Source: Bradyrhizobium forestalis (GTDB taxonomy: Bacteria; Pseudomonadota; Alphaproteobacteria; Rhizobiales; Xanthobacteraceae). Taken from it: DNA of 61,533 nt. The notes below the pieces were generated by a model. The model saw nothing but the letters and a program-made list of their open reading frames with translations, did no database searches and was not told the DNA's origin. The stretch lies in the NCBI RefSeq assembly GCF_002795245.1, contig NZ_PGVG01000043.1, forward strand, positions 1 through 61,533. Reading direction: 5' to 3'. Below are positions 44,043 through 53,901 of this stretch, in pieces. How positions within the stretch are numbered: the first letter of the stretch is position 1; each line of letters starts with the position of its first letter. A program made the translations under genes and the position numbers.

Positions 44043-45641
44043 CTACTTGTCGAGCCACACATCCTCGTAGCGGAAGCCGTTGTAGGAGCTGTTCGACATG
44101 ATCGTGACGCCCTTGACATAGGGCTGCCAGCAGGTACCTGCCCGTGCATGGAAGATGATCGGGCGGGCGACGTCCTCCTGCAGCTTCTTGTCGATATCCC
44201 ACACCAGCGGCTTGCGCTTGCTGGCGTCGGTCTCCTGCGACTGCACATCGAACAGCTTCTCGATCTCCTTGTTGCAGTAGTTGGTGTAGTTCCGCTCCGA
44301 GCCGCAGGAATAGTTCTCGTAGAAGGACTGGTCGGGATCGTCGACGGAATTGCCGGTCAGATTGAGGCCGAGCATGTAGTCCTTGCGCGCGACTTTCGGA
44401 AACCAGTTCGCGGTTTCCACCACGTCGAGCTCGCCGTCGATATAGATGCTCTTGAGCTGGTCGATCAGGATCACCGCGGGGTCGCGATATTCGGCGAGAT
44501 TGCGCGTCGAGACCTTCACCGCGAGATGCTTGTCGGGGCCGTAACCCGCCTTCTGCATCAGCTTCCTGGCTTGCTCCCGGTTTGCGTTCACGTCCCGGCC
44601 ATAGCCTGGAATGGTCTCCAGCTTGTCCCTGGGCATGCCCCAGATGCCTTGAGGCGGCGGCAGCATGGTGCCGCCGATATCGGCCTGGCCTTCGAACAGG
44701 ATGTCGACGAAGGCCTTGCGGTCGAGTGCGAGCGACATGGCCCGGCGAATATCGATGTTGTCGAACGGCGCGGAGGTCGAATTGACGATGATGTTGGTCG
44801 AAACGTTGGTCGGTTCGACGACGCAAACCGCGTTCGGCGCCTGCGACTTGACGTCCTTCAGGAGCGGGATCGTGATGTGCGTCGGGAAGGTCATGTCGAA
44901 CTTGCCGGCGACGAAAGCGAGAATCGCGGTCGAGCGGTTCGTGATGATCGTGTACTCGACGCCGTCGAGATGGGGCAGGCCCTTCTTCCAATAGTCCGGA
45001 TTTCGCGTCAGCTTGATCGATTCATTGGCCTTGAACTCGACGAACTTGAACGGCCCGGTTCCGATCGGATGGGTGCGCATGTCCGCCGGCGAGACATGAC
45101 AGGGATAGATCGGCGTGTAACCGGACGCGAGCATCGCCAGCAGCGAGGGCTGCGGGCGCTTCAGGTCGAAGGAAACCTCGACGTCGCCGCTCGTCGTGAC
45201 GTCGTTGACTTCGCTGTACCAGGTCTTGCGCGGATTTTGCCGCAGCTTCTGCTGCGATTTGCCCATCAAGAGATCGAAGGTGCATTTGACGTCGGCCGAT
45301 GTGAACGGCTTGCCGTCGTGCCATTTGACGCCCTGACGAAGCTTGAATGTCAGCTTCTTGTTGTCGCTGCTCCAGGACCAGCTTTCGGCGAGCTCAGGCC
45401 TCAGCGTATCAGGACTGTTCTGCGCGATGTGCTGGTCGTAGATGACGAGATTGTTGAACACCCCCATGAACGGCACGTTGATCGAGTAGGTCGCGCCCTC
45501 GAGGATGGAGGCGTTGGCCGGACTGTCGCGGTGATACATCCGCAGGATACCGCCCTGCTTAGGCTCGCCGGCGAGCGTGGCGGTTGAGGCCGTCAGCACA
45601 GATAGCGCCGCCATTGCGGCGAGCGCCCACACGCTCCGCAT
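44043..45641 (-). CDS. ABC transporter substrate-binding protein, family 5 (peptide/opine/nickel class)
   Basis: The periplasmic receptor of the five-gene importer, 532 residues. The ATG at 45641 is chosen because GGGAGG (45653-45648) sits six bases upstream of it but touches the alternative ATG at 45647. A signal peptide ends near TATLAGEP. Family 5 motifs: LRPELAESWSWSSDNKKLTF, LRQGVKWHDGKPFTSADVK and PFDNIDIRRAMSLALDRKAF. The ligand (peptide, opine, glutathione or other) is not predictable. It heads the operon. The 425-bp gap upstream (45642-46066) holds element A3 and otherwise shows no gene. Confidence 0.92.
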   Translation of the reverse strand: MRSVWALAAMAALSVLTASTATLAGEPKQGGILRMYHRDSPANASILEGATYSINVPFMGVFNNLVIYDQHIAQNSPDTLRPELAESWSWSSDNKKLTFKLRQGVKWHDGKPFTSADVKCTFDLLMGKSQQKLRQNPRKTWYSEVNDVTTSGDVEVSFDLKRPQPSLLAMLASGYTPIYPCHVSPADMRTHPIGTGPFKFVEFKANESIKLTRNPDYWKKGLPHLDGVEYTIITNRSTAILAFVAGKFDMTFPTHITIPLLKDVKSQAPNAVCVVEPTNVSTNIIVNSTSAPFDNIDIRRAMSLALDRKAFVDILFEGQADIGGTMLPPPQGIWGMPRDKLETIPGYGRDVNANREQARKLMQKAGYGPDKHLAVKVSTRNLAEYRDPAVILIDQLKSIYIDGELDVVETANWFPKVARKDYMLGLNLTGNSVDDPDQSFYENYSCGSERNYTNYCNKEIEKLFDVQSQETDASKRKPLVWDIDKKLQEDVARPIIFHARAGTCWQPYVKGVTIMSNSSYNGFRYEDVWLDK

Positions 45642-45851
45642 GCTCATCCTCCCTGGACCTCGGCCTTTTGCGGCCTGTTTGTCGTAACGATAGCGAGGCG
45701 CGAGCAGCGAGGCAACGGGCTAACGCTCTTTATGGCCTTGGTAATTTGGATGACGTAACGCCGCAGGAGTTTCAAACTTTCACGATGTGCGAGTGCAGGT
45801 GCGAACAGGCAGTTCCCGCGTCGACTTTGTGGGTAGCGATGTCACAAGCTC

Positions 45852-46047
45852 CGCCGTCGTCCCGGACAAGCGCAGCTCTTGGCAACGCGTAGCGTTGTCC
45901 AGGGCGGAGCGCCAGATCCAGAACCCATAACCACAGGGAGCAGTTGCAGCACGAAGCTGGCAACCACGAGTCTTCATCAAACCACTTCCTGTGGCTGGGT
46001 CCCGGATCGGCGCGTGCTTGAGGTGCGCTTGTCCGGGACGACAGCGG
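45852..46047. repeat. Family A palindromic element A3
   Basis: It is bounded by CGCCGTCGTCCCGGACAAGC and GCTTGTCCGGGACGACAGCGG. The interior has ACCCATAACCACAGGGAG and GGCTGGGTCCCGGATC, plus an extra small stem GGCAACGCGTAGCGTTGTCC that the other copies lack. It occupies the right part of the gap 45642-46066. The left part, 45642-45851, is the leader of the binding-protein gene and shows no recognisable site. Confidence 0.85.
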
Positions 46048-46066
46048 TGTGTGCGGCACAGCCCCC

Positions 46067-47617
46067 TCACACGATTCGCGACGCCTTGTTCCCCCAATAC
46101 CGGTCCCTGAGCAGCCGCTTGTACAGCTTCCCTGTTGGCAGCCGCGGCAATTCCTTGTCGAAATCGACCGAGCGCGGCACCTTCTGCCGTGACAGCGATT
46201 TTGCGCAGAACGCGATCAGCTCTTCGGCGAGAGCCGGCCCCGGCACCACGCCCGGCATCGGCTGCACCACCGCCTTCACCTCTTCCCCGAGATCGGCATT
46301 GGGCACGCCGAACACCGCGGCGTCGGCGACCTTCCGGTGGGTGATCAGCAGATTCTCGCATTCCTGCGGATAGATGTTCACCCCGCCGGAGATGATCATG
46401 AAGGTCGCGCGATCGGTGAGGTACAGGAAGCGGTCCTTATCGACATAACCGACGTCGCCGACCGTGCTCATGCTGCTGTCGGCCGAGCGCGCTTCCCGGG
46501 TCTTCTCGGGGTCGTTGAAATATTCGAACGGCGAGGCGGTCTTGAACCAGACCTGGCCGGGCGTGCCGGTCGGGCACTCCCGCATGTTCTCGTCGAGAAT
46601 GTGGAGGTCGCCGAGCAGCACCTTGCCGACGGTGCCGCGGTGGCCGAGCCATTCCTCGCTGTTGCAGGCGGTGAAGCCGAGGCCTTCGGTCGCGCCGTAA
46701 TATTCGTGGATGATCGGGCCCCACCATTTGATCATGTCGTCCTTGACCAGGGCCGGGCAGGGCGCGGCGGCATGGATCGCGATCTCCAGCGACGACAGAT
46801 CGTAGCGATTGCGCACCTCCTCCGGCAACTTCAGCATGCGCGAGAACATCGTCGGCACCAACTGCGTGTGGGTGATGCCCCATTGCTCGACGAGCTGGAG
46901 GTAACGCTCGGGATCGAAGCTCTCCATGATGATCACGGTGCCGCCCATGCGGATCGTGAGGTTCACGGCGGCCTGCGGAGCGGAATGATAGAGCGGGGCC
47001 GGCGAGAGGTAGACCATGCCCTCGCGGTAGTGCCAGAGCTTGGTCAGAAAATCGAACAGCGGCAGATTGTGCTTCGGCGGCTCCTCCGGCAGGGGCCGCA
47101 GGATGCCCTTCGGCCGTCCGGTCGTGCCGGACGAATAGAGCATGGCGGTGCCGAGCCATTCATCCGCGATCGGTGTTGCCGGCATGTCCGCGGTCATGTC
47201 CGCGAGCCCGACGATACGTTCGCTCTCACCCGGACCGTCGGCGACGATGCAGAGCCTGACGTCGGGGCAAGCCTGGATCGCCTCGCGCGCGATGTCGAGC
47301 TTTGCGACCGACGTGATCAGGATCTTCGACTGGCTGTTGACGAGGAGATAGGCGAGCTCGTTCGGCGTCAGGAAGGAGTTGATGCAGGTGTAGTACAGCC
47401 CGGAACGCTCGCCCGCGCCGCAGGCCTCCAGATAGCGCGAATTGTTCTCCATGAAGATCGAATAATGGTCGAGCCGCTTCAAGCCGTGCTTGCGGAACAG
47501 ATGCGCCAGGCGATTGCTGCGCGCCTCCAGCTCGCGATAGGTGACGGCCTCGCCGGTCGCCGCCATGATGAACGCGGGCTGCAGCGGGCGCAGGCGGGCA
47601 TGGTGACCAGTATACAT
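46067..47617 (-). CDS. AMP-forming acyl-CoA synthetase
   Basis: An acid-CoA ligase of 516 residues. Motifs: YSSGTTGRPKGILRP for ATP binding, EYYGATEGLGFTACN at the adenylate site, YLTDRATFMIISGGVNIYP at the hinge and LPRLPTGKLYKRLL with the C-terminal lysine. It differs clearly from the ligase at 29126-30676. It follows the maleylacetate-reductase-like gene by 17 bp on the same strand, so the two are likely co-expressed. Substrate unknown. Confidence 0.9.
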   Translation of the reverse strand: MYTGHHARLRPLQPAFIMAATGEAVTYRELEARSNRLAHLFRKHGLKRLDHYSIFMENNSRYLEACGAGERSGLYYTCINSFLTPNELAYLLVNSQSKILITSVAKLDIAREAIQACPDVRLCIVADGPGESERIVGLADMTADMPATPIADEWLGTAMLYSSGTTGRPKGILRPLPEEPPKHNLPLFDFLTKLWHYREGMVYLSPAPLYHSAPQAAVNLTIRMGGTVIIMESFDPERYLQLVEQWGITHTQLVPTMFSRMLKLPEEVRNRYDLSSLEIAIHAAAPCPALVKDDMIKWWGPIIHEYYGATEGLGFTACNSEEWLGHRGTVGKVLLGDLHILDENMRECPTGTPGQVWFKTASPFEYFNDPEKTREARSADSSMSTVGDVGYVDKDRFLYLTDRATFMIISGGVNIYPQECENLLITHRKVADAAVFGVPNADLGEEVKAVVQPMPGVVPGPALAEELIAFCAKSLSRQKVPRSVDFDKELPRLPTGKLYKRLLRDRYWGNKASRIV

Positions 47618-47634
47618 CTATCCTCCGGCTGGGA

Positions 47635-48789
47635 TCATGCGGCGAGAAGCAGGATTTCTTTGATGTCGGCGGGACCGGCGATCTTGCGCGGGTTGCGCGG
47701 GATCCAGTTCGTGCGCATCGCGGCTTCCGCGATGCCATCGAAATGCTCCGGCAAGACGCGCACGTCCGCAAGGCTGCGCGGCATGCCGAGCGAGCGGATG
47801 AAGGCATCGAGCACGTCGGCGGCGTCACGGCCGGGATAGCCCATCGCGGCGGCGACGATCACCTGGCGCTCGGCATTGTCGTGCGCATTCCAGCGCATCA
47901 CCGCCGGCAGCATGACGCAGGAGGTGTAGCCGTGCGGCACGTCGAAGGCGGCGCCCAGCACGTAGCCGATGCCGTGGCTCGCGCCCATCGGCACGCCGGC
48001 CGCGAGCGCGCCCATCGACAGCCAGGTCCCGATCTGCGCATCCATGCGAGCGTCGAGATCGGCGGGGTCCGCCTTCACCCGCGGCAACGCGTCGGCGAGC
48101 ATGGCGAGGCCCTTCACCGATTGCGCATCGGCATAGGGGTGCGTCTCGCGCGAGCAGATCGCCTCGACGCAATGGTCGACCGCGCGGATCCCGGTCGAGA
48201 GGAACAGCCATTCCGGCGTGTGCACGGTGATGCCTGGATCGAGGATGGTCGCGCGCGGCACCGTGAGCGGATGCCGCAGCATCTGCTTCACGTTGGTGCT
48301 GCGGTCGGTCACGCCCGCGATCGAACTGAACTCGCCGCCGGCGATCGTGGTCGGCACGCTGACCTGCCGCACGGTCGGCGCGTTCATCTCGGGCGCGACA
48401 CCCTTGTGCACGCGGATGCGCTCGATGCCTTCGATATCGTCAATGCCGTTGGCGAGGCAGAGCTGCACCGCCTTGGCGCCGTCAGTGATCGAGCCGCCGC
48501 CGACGGTGACGATCAGGTCGGCACCCGTCTCGCGTGCCGCATTGGTTGCCGCGATCACCGCCTCGCGCGGCGTATGCGCCGGCATGGCGTCGAACAGGCC
48601 GGCGCAGCGCTCACCGAGCGCGTCCTTGATTTTCGTGATCTCGTCGGTTTGACGGTTCAGCGTGCCCGATACCATCAGGAAAGCGCGGCGGGTTCCCAGC
48701 CGGTCCATCTGCGCGACGACGGCGCCGGCCGCAGGATGGCCGAACACGACCTCCTCGATCGCGCCGAAAACGACACGTCCCTGGTGCAC
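47635..48789 (-). CDS. Maleylacetate reductase-like iron-containing alcohol dehydrogenase
   Basis: An NAD(P)H-dependent oxidoreductase of 384 residues, from the GTG at 48789 behind GGGGAGGAGAGG; the frame upstream runs into repeat C3. The nucleotide-binding glycine motif VTVGGGSITDGAKAV and the metal/active-site segments GIRAVDHCVEAICS and PMGASHGIGYVLGAAFDVPH are visible. Overall it resembles maleylacetate reductases (last steps of chloroaromatic/resorcinol breakdown) and Fe-ADHs. With no ring-cleavage dioxygenase nearby, the actual substrate is open. It shares an operon with the acyl-CoA ligase. Confidence 0.85.
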   Translation of the reverse strand: MHQGRVVFGAIEEVVFGHPAAGAVVAQMDRLGTRRAFLMVSGTLNRQTDEITKIKDALGERCAGLFDAMPAHTPREAVIAATNAARETGADLIVTVGGGSITDGAKAVQLCLANGIDDIEGIERIRVHKGVAPEMNAPTVRQVSVPTTIAGGEFSSIAGVTDRSTNVKQMLRHPLTVPRATILDPGITVHTPEWLFLSTGIRAVDHCVEAICSRETHPYADAQSVKGLAMLADALPRVKADPADLDARMDAQIGTWLSMGALAAGVPMGASHGIGYVLGAAFDVPHGYTSCVMLPAVMRWNAHDNAERQVIVAAAMGYPGRDAADVLDAFIRSLGMPRSLADVRVLPEHFDGIAEAAMRTNWIPRNPRKIAGPADIKEILLLAA

Positions 48790-48883
48790 GCCTCTCCTCC
48801 CCGGACAATTCGTCTTTATTTTTGTGAGGAGAAGTCTAGCCGAGCCCGCCGCGCCCGTCATGCGCGAAGACGCTGGCCGTTTC

Positions 48884-49044
48884 TTACCCTCCCCTGGAGG
48901 GGGAGGGTCGGCTGACATTGAGCGTAGCGAAATGTGAGCCGGGGTGGGGTGACGGTCTTTCCACATCGAATACTGCCCGTGGGGAGAGATCACCCCACCC
49001 CGCTCGCGCTGCGCGCGATCGACCCTCCCCCTTCAGGGGAGGGT
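48884..49044. repeat. Family C palindromic element C3
   Basis: It begins TACCCTCCCCTGGAGGGGGAGGGT and ends GACCCTCCCCCTTCAGGGGAGGGT, with GGGGTGGGGTGA / TCACCCCACCCCG as inner arms. It lies in the 453-bp gap 48790-49242 between the divergent Fe-ADH and efflux-adaptor genes. The flanks 48790-48883 and 49045-49242 must carry both promoters, but no clear -35/-10 pair was recognised. Confidence 0.82.
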
Positions 49045-49242
49045 GGCGAGCATCGCCTGTCGTCACCCATCTCGCACTCCCCGTGTGCGGTTGGCTCCCT
49101 GTCAACCCGCCATCCGGTCAGGATCTCTTCCCAGCATTGCGCGCGACCTGGTCTTGAAGTGTTCATCTTTGCTACCCATCTTGTGGCGCCCGCAGGTAGA
49201 GGCGTACCCTGCTTTTCTGCGGCTTTGATGCGAGGACCTGGG

Positions 49243-50442
49243 ATGAGCGGACCGGACGGAAGCGAGCAGTTTGTCAAAAAGCACGATTTCGTTCAGCTCA
49301 GCGCCATCGCCGGGTTTCTCGCCGCGGCGTTCGCCCTGTCCGGCTGCGACAAGCCGGCATCACAGGCTGCTGCCCCGCCGCCGGCGCCGGTGACGGTCGC
49401 CCAGCCGGTCAAGCGCATCGTCACTGATTGGGACGAGTTCACCGGCCGCTTCGAGGCGGTCGAGGAGGTGCAGGTGCGGCCGCGCGTCGGCGGTTTCGTC
49501 AATTCGGTCGAATTCCAGGACGGCGCCATCGTGCGTCAGGGCGATCTGCTCTACGTGATCGACCCGCGCCCGTTCGAGGCAGTGGCCACGCAGGCGGAGG
49601 GCCAGCTGTCGGATGCACGGGCCAAGGTGGAGCTCGCCAAGCGCGAGCTCGATCGCGGCTTGAACCTGGTGCAGACCAGCGCCGTCTCCGAGCAGGTCGT
49701 CGATCAGCGTCGCCAGGCGCTGCAGGCTGCGCACGCCGCCGAGACGCAGGCCGAAGGCGCGCTCAAGGCGGCCAAGCTCAACATCGAGTTCACGCATGTG
49801 ACGGCGCCACTGACCGGCCGCGTCAGCCGCCACCTCGTCAGCCCCGGCAATCTCGTGCAGGGCAGCGATACCGGCACTTCGACGCTGCTGACCTCGATCG
49901 TCGCGCTGGATCCGATCTACGTCTATTTCGACATGGATGAAGCGACCTTCATCAAATACAGCAAGCTGTGGTTCGAGGGACGACGCCCCAGCTCGCGTGA
50001 CACCGCGAACCCGGTGCAGGTGACGCTCGCCGGCGAAACCAAGCCGTCCCACGAGGGCACCATCAACTTCCTCGACAACCGCCTCGACGTCTCCACGGGA
50101 ACGCTGCGCAGCCGCGCCGTGGTCAAGAACACCGATCTGTCGATTCTGCCGGGCCAGTTCGGCCGCGTCCGCCTGATCGGCAGCGCGCCTTACGAGGCAT
50201 TGCTGATTCCGGACGTCGCGATCGCGACCGACCAGTCCCGCAAGATCGTGTTCGTGGTCAAGCCTGACGACACGGTCGAGGCGCGTCCCGTGGTGCTCGG
50301 GCCGCTGGATGACGGCCTGCGCGTGATCCGCGAAGGGCTGAAGGCCGAGGATCGCGTCATCGTCAACGGCATCCAGCGCGCCCGCGTCGGCGCCAAGGTC
50401 GCCCCGCAGACCGCGCAAGCCCCAGTCGGTGGCAAGTCATGA
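49243..50442 (+). CDS. RND efflux periplasmic adaptor (membrane fusion protein)
   Basis: A lipoprotein adaptor of 399 residues that links an RND pump to an outer-membrane channel. The ATG at 49243 follows GAGGACCTGG. A lipobox FALSGC places the lipid anchor near residue 38. The HlyD/MexE-type core begins DWDEFTGRFEAVEEVQVRPR, the coiled-coil hairpin spans about 110-165, and QVTLAGETKPSHEGTINFLD belongs to the beta-barrel. Its stop overlaps the pump gene start (ATGA). The sequence is MexE/BpeE-like. No TolC-like gene is in the window. Confidence 0.92.
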   Translation: MSGPDGSEQFVKKHDFVQLSAIAGFLAAAFALSGCDKPASQAAAPPPAPVTVAQPVKRIVTDWDEFTGRFEAVEEVQVRPRVGGFVNSVEFQDGAIVRQGDLLYVIDPRPFEAVATQAEGQLSDARAKVELAKRELDRGLNLVQTSAVSEQVVDQRRQALQAAHAAETQAEGALKAAKLNIEFTHVTAPLTGRVSRHLVSPGNLVQGSDTGTSTLLTSIVALDPIYVYFDMDEATFIKYSKLWFEGRRPSSRDTANPVQVTLAGETKPSHEGTINFLDNRLDVSTGTLRSRAVVKNTDLSILPGQFGRVRLIGSAPYEALLIPDVAIATDQSRKIVFVVKPDDTVEARPVVLGPLDDGLRVIREGLKAEDRVIVNGIQRARVGAKVAPQTAQAPVGGKS

Positions 50443-53400
50443 ACCTCGGCCGTCTCTCCATCAACCAGCCCATCCTGGCGATGGTGCTGTCGATCGTGCT
50501 CTTGATCGTCGGCGCGCTGGCCTACACGACGCTGCCGGTCTCCGAATATCCGCAAGTGGTGCCGCCGACCGTCGTCGTCACCACGCAATATCCCGGCGCC
50601 TCCGCGCAGACCGTGTCGGACACGGTGGCCGCTCCGATCGAGCAGGAGATCAACGGCGTCGAGGACATGCTGTATCTCTACAGCCAGGCGACCTCGAACG
50701 GCCAGCTTACCATCACCGTCACCTTCAAGCTCGGCACCGATCTCGACAAGGCCCAGGTGCTGGTGCAGAACCGTGTCGCGATCGCGCAGCCGCGCCTCCC
50801 GGAGGAGGTCCAGCGCAACGGCGTCACCACGCGCAAGAACTCGCCCGACATCCTGATGGTCGTGTTCATGCTGTCGCCGGACGACACGTTCGACCAGCTC
50901 TACATCTCGAACTACGCGCTGCTCCAGGTCCGTGATCAGCTCTTGCGCCTCGATGGCGTCGGCGACATCCAGATCTTTGGCGCGCGCGACTATTCGATGC
51001 GGCTGTGGCTCGATCCTGACCGCATTGCCAATCTCGGCCTGACCTCGGCCGAGGTGTTGGCGGCGATCCGCGCCCAGAACGTGCAGATTGCCGGCGGCCA
51101 GATTGCCGAGCCGCCGATCGCCGACCGCGCCTTCCAGCCGAACCTCACCTTCACCGGGCGTTTGAAGGACCAGAAGCAGTTCGAGGACATCCTGATCAAG
51201 GCCGGCTCCGACGGCCGGGTCGTTCGTTTGCGCGACGTTGCCCGCATCGAGCTCGGGGCGCTGGCCTATTCCACCAACAGTTTCCTGCTACGCAAGTCGG
51301 CGGTCGCCATGCTGGTGACGCAGCGGCCCGGATCGAACGCGCTTGCGACGGCAAAGAACATCTCCGACACCATGACGAGGCTCAAGGAGAGCTTTCCGAA
51401 AGGCCTCGACTACAACATCGGCTACAATCCGACCGAGTTCATCGCCCAGTCCGTCCACGAGCTGATCAAGACCATCTACGAGGCCATGCTGCTCGTGGTC
51501 GTCGTCGTGCTGGTGTTCCTGCAGGGATGGCGGCCCGCGATCATTCCGATCATCGCGATCCCGGTCTCGCTGGTCGGCACTTTCGCGGTCATGGCGGCGC
51601 TTGGATTCTCCATCAACAATCTCACCCTGTTCGGGCTCGTCCTCGCCGTCGGCATCGTGGTCGATGATGCCATTGTCGTGGTCGAGAATGTCGAGCGCCA
51701 TCTCGAGCACGGCCTCAGTCGTCGCGATGCCGCGCTGAAGACGATGGAGGAGGTCGGCGGCGCGCTGGTCTCGATCGCCCTGGTGCTATGCGCGGTGTTC
51801 GTCCCGACCGCGTTCCTCGGCGGCATCTCCGGGCAGTTCTTCCAGCAATTCGCCGTCACCATTGCCGTTGCGACCGCGATCTCCTGCTTCTGCTCGCTGA
51901 CGCTGTCGCCGGCGCTGGCCTCGCAGATCCTCACCCCGCACGAAGAGAAGCGGCCGCCGGCCGCCTGGAATGTCATCGCGCGGGCGTGGGGTGCCTTCAC
52001 CGGCGTGTTCAACCGCGTTTTCGACCGGCTCTCGCACGGCTACGCGGGTCTCGCCAATTTCGTCATCCGCCATTCGGTGGTGATGCTCCTGATCTATGTC
52101 GTGCTGATCGGCAGCGCCGGCTGGCTGATCGTGACCACGCCGCAGGGCTTCATCCCGGCGCAGGATCGTGGCTACGTCATCATATCCGTGCAATTGCCAG
52201 GCGCGGCCTCGCTGGCGCGCACCACGGAGGTCGTGCGCGAGATCGAGCGGATCTCGCTGGATACGCCGGGCATCGTCCGCGTCGCCGCCTTCGCCGGCTT
52301 CTCCGGCGCCACGCGCACGCAGGCCGGCAACGCAGCCGCGCTGTTCCCGGTGTTCGACGAGCCGGAGGCGCGGCTGAAGAAGGGCCTGTCCGCGAACGCC
52401 ATCACGGCCGAGCTGCGCAAGCGCCTGTCCGCGATCCAGGGCGCGTTCATCATCGTGATTCCGCCGCCGGCCGTGCCCGGCATCGGCACTGGCGGCGGCT
52501 TCACCATCCGCGTCCAGGACCGTCAGGGTCGCGGACCCGAAATGCTCGCGGCCGCGACCGACGAGCTGGTTGCTGCTGCGCGCAAGGCGCCGACGCTGAC
52601 GTCGGTGTTCTCGCCGTTCACCGCCAACACGCCGCAGCTCTTCGTCGACATCGACCGCACCAAGGCGCAGAAGCTGGGCGTGCCCATCTCCAACATCAAC
52701 GACACGATCCAGACCTATTTCGGGTCGACCTATGTCAACGACTTCAATCTGTTCGGCCGCACCTACCACGTCACCGCGCAGGGTGATTTCCCGTACCGCA
52801 AGGAGCCCAGCGACCTGGCGCGCCTGCGCACGCGCAACGCCTCCGGCGACATGGTGATGCTCGGCAGCGTGGTCGAGTTCAGGGACGTCTCGGGTCCCGA
52901 CCGCGTCGCGCGCTACAATCTCTATGCGGCGTCCGAATTGCAGGGCGAGCCGGCGCCTGGCACCAGCTCGACCACTGCGCTCAACACCATCAAGCAGCTT
53001 GCGAACGACACCTTGCCGAGCGGCTTCACCTTCGAGTGGACGGACCTGTCCTATCAGCAGGTCACCGGCGGCAATGCCGGTCTCTACGTGTTCCCGATCT
53101 GCGTGCTGTTCGTCTATCTCGTGCTCGCCGCGCAATATGGTAGCTGGACACTGCCGTTCGCGGTGATCCTGATCGTGCCGATGTGCCTGTTAGCGGCCAC
53201 CATCGGCGTGCGCATCATGGGTCAGGACGTCAACATCCTCACCCAGATCGGCTTCGTCGTGCTGGTGGGATTGGCGGCGAAGAACGCGATCCTGATCGTC
53301 GAGTTCGCGCGCGACATCGAGCTCGAAGGCAAGCCGCGGCTGGAGGCCGTGATCGACGCCTGCCGGCTGCGCTTGCGGCCGATCCTGATGACTTCGTTCG

Positions 53401-53597
53401 CCTTCATTCTCGGCGTCTTGCCGCTGGTGATCTCGAGCGGCTCCGGCTCGGAGATGCGGCAGGCCGTGGGTGTCGCCGTGTTCTTCGGCATGCTCGGCGT
53501 CACCCTGTTCGGGCTTCTGTTCACGCCGATCTTCTACGTGGTGGTGCGGAACCTGGCAGAGGGGCGCAGGGGCAAGAAGCCGGAGCTGGCTGCGTAA
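50439..53597 (+). CDS. RND multidrug efflux pump (AcrB/MexF, HAE1 family)
   Basis: A proton-driven inner-membrane efflux pump of 1052 residues, the normal length. It starts NLGRLSINQPILAMVLSIVL (first helix), has the porter-domain SEYPQVVPPTVVVTTQYPGA, and in helix 4 carries GIVVDDAIVVVENVERH with the paired aspartates of the proton relay. The second half repeats the fold (GFVVLVGLAAKNAILIVEFA). The substrate is likely small hydrophobic drugs or metabolites. It is coupled with the adaptor gene; the outer-membrane partner must come from elsewhere. Confidence 0.95.
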   Translation: MNLGRLSINQPILAMVLSIVLLIVGALAYTTLPVSEYPQVVPPTVVVTTQYPGASAQTVSDTVAAPIEQEINGVEDMLYLYSQATSNGQLTITVTFKLGTDLDKAQVLVQNRVAIAQPRLPEEVQRNGVTTRKNSPDILMVVFMLSPDDTFDQLYISNYALLQVRDQLLRLDGVGDIQIFGARDYSMRLWLDPDRIANLGLTSAEVLAAIRAQNVQIAGGQIAEPPIADRAFQPNLTFTGRLKDQKQFEDILIKAGSDGRVVRLRDVARIELGALAYSTNSFLLRKSAVAMLVTQRPGSNALATAKNISDTMTRLKESFPKGLDYNIGYNPTEFIAQSVHELIKTIYEAMLLVVVVVLVFLQGWRPAIIPIIAIPVSLVGTFAVMAALGFSINNLTLFGLVLAVGIVVDDAIVVVENVERHLEHGLSRRDAALKTMEEVGGALVSIALVLCAVFVPTAFLGGISGQFFQQFAVTIAVATAISCFCSLTLSPALASQILTPHEEKRPPAAWNVIARAWGAFTGVFNRVFDRLSHGYAGLANFVIRHSVVMLLIYVVLIGSAGWLIVTTPQGFIPAQDRGYVIISVQLPGAASLARTTEVVREIERISLDTPGIVRVAAFAGFSGATRTQAGNAAALFPVFDEPEARLKKGLSANAITAELRKRLSAIQGAFIIVIPPPAVPGIGTGGGFTIRVQDRQGRGPEMLAAATDELVAAARKAPTLTSVFSPFTANTPQLFVDIDRTKAQKLGVPISNINDTIQTYFGSTYVNDFNLFGRTYHVTAQGDFPYRKEPSDLARLRTRNASGDMVMLGSVVEFRDVSGPDRVARYNLYAASELQGEPAPGTSSTTALNTIKQLANDTLPSGFTFEWTDLSYQQVTGGNAGLYVFPICVLFVYLVLAAQYGSWTLPFAVILIVPMCLLAATIGVRIMGQDVNILTQIGFVVLVGLAAKNAILIVEFARDIELEGKPRLEAVIDACRLRLRPILMTSFAFILGVLPLVISSGSGSEMRQAVGVAVFFGMLGVTLFGLLFTPIFYVVVRNLAEGRRGKKPELAA

Positions 53598-53627
53598 TCA
53601 GTGTGGCCAGCGGCGCATCCACGTCCT

Positions 53628-53790
53628 CCGCTGTCGTCCCGGACAAGCGCAAGCGCAGATCCGGGACCCATACTCCCAGCGAGCGGTTTGGCGAAGGCTG
53701 GTAACCACGAGTCTTCGCCAAACTTCGTTCCGGGGGTATGGGTCCCGGATCTACGCGCGCTTGAGGCGCGCTTGTCCGGGACGACAGCGG
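53628..53790. repeat. Family A palindromic element A4
   Basis: It is bounded by CCGCTGTCGTCCCGGACAAG and CTTGTCCGGGACGACAGCGG, which are exact 20-bp reverse complements. The interior carries GTTTGGCGAAGGCTGG facing CTTCGCCAAAC and the marker GGTATGGGTCCCGGATC. It fills most of the 304-bp gap 53598-53901; the rest is the leader of the binding-protein gene. Confidence 0.88.
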
Positions 53791-53901
53791 AGAATTTGGC
53801 GCACACATACTAACGACCAACATCGAAATGGATGGGCACACGCGGGGTTCTTCACTAGTATCCGCGCGATTTCACAACAGAAGACTGCTGGGAGATAACA
53901 T

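Noticed and set aside
44148..45587. Long plus-strand open frame opposite the family 5 binding protein (and similar ones at 46337-47839 and 51786-53135).
   Set aside because: Antisense shadows of genes with clear family motifs.
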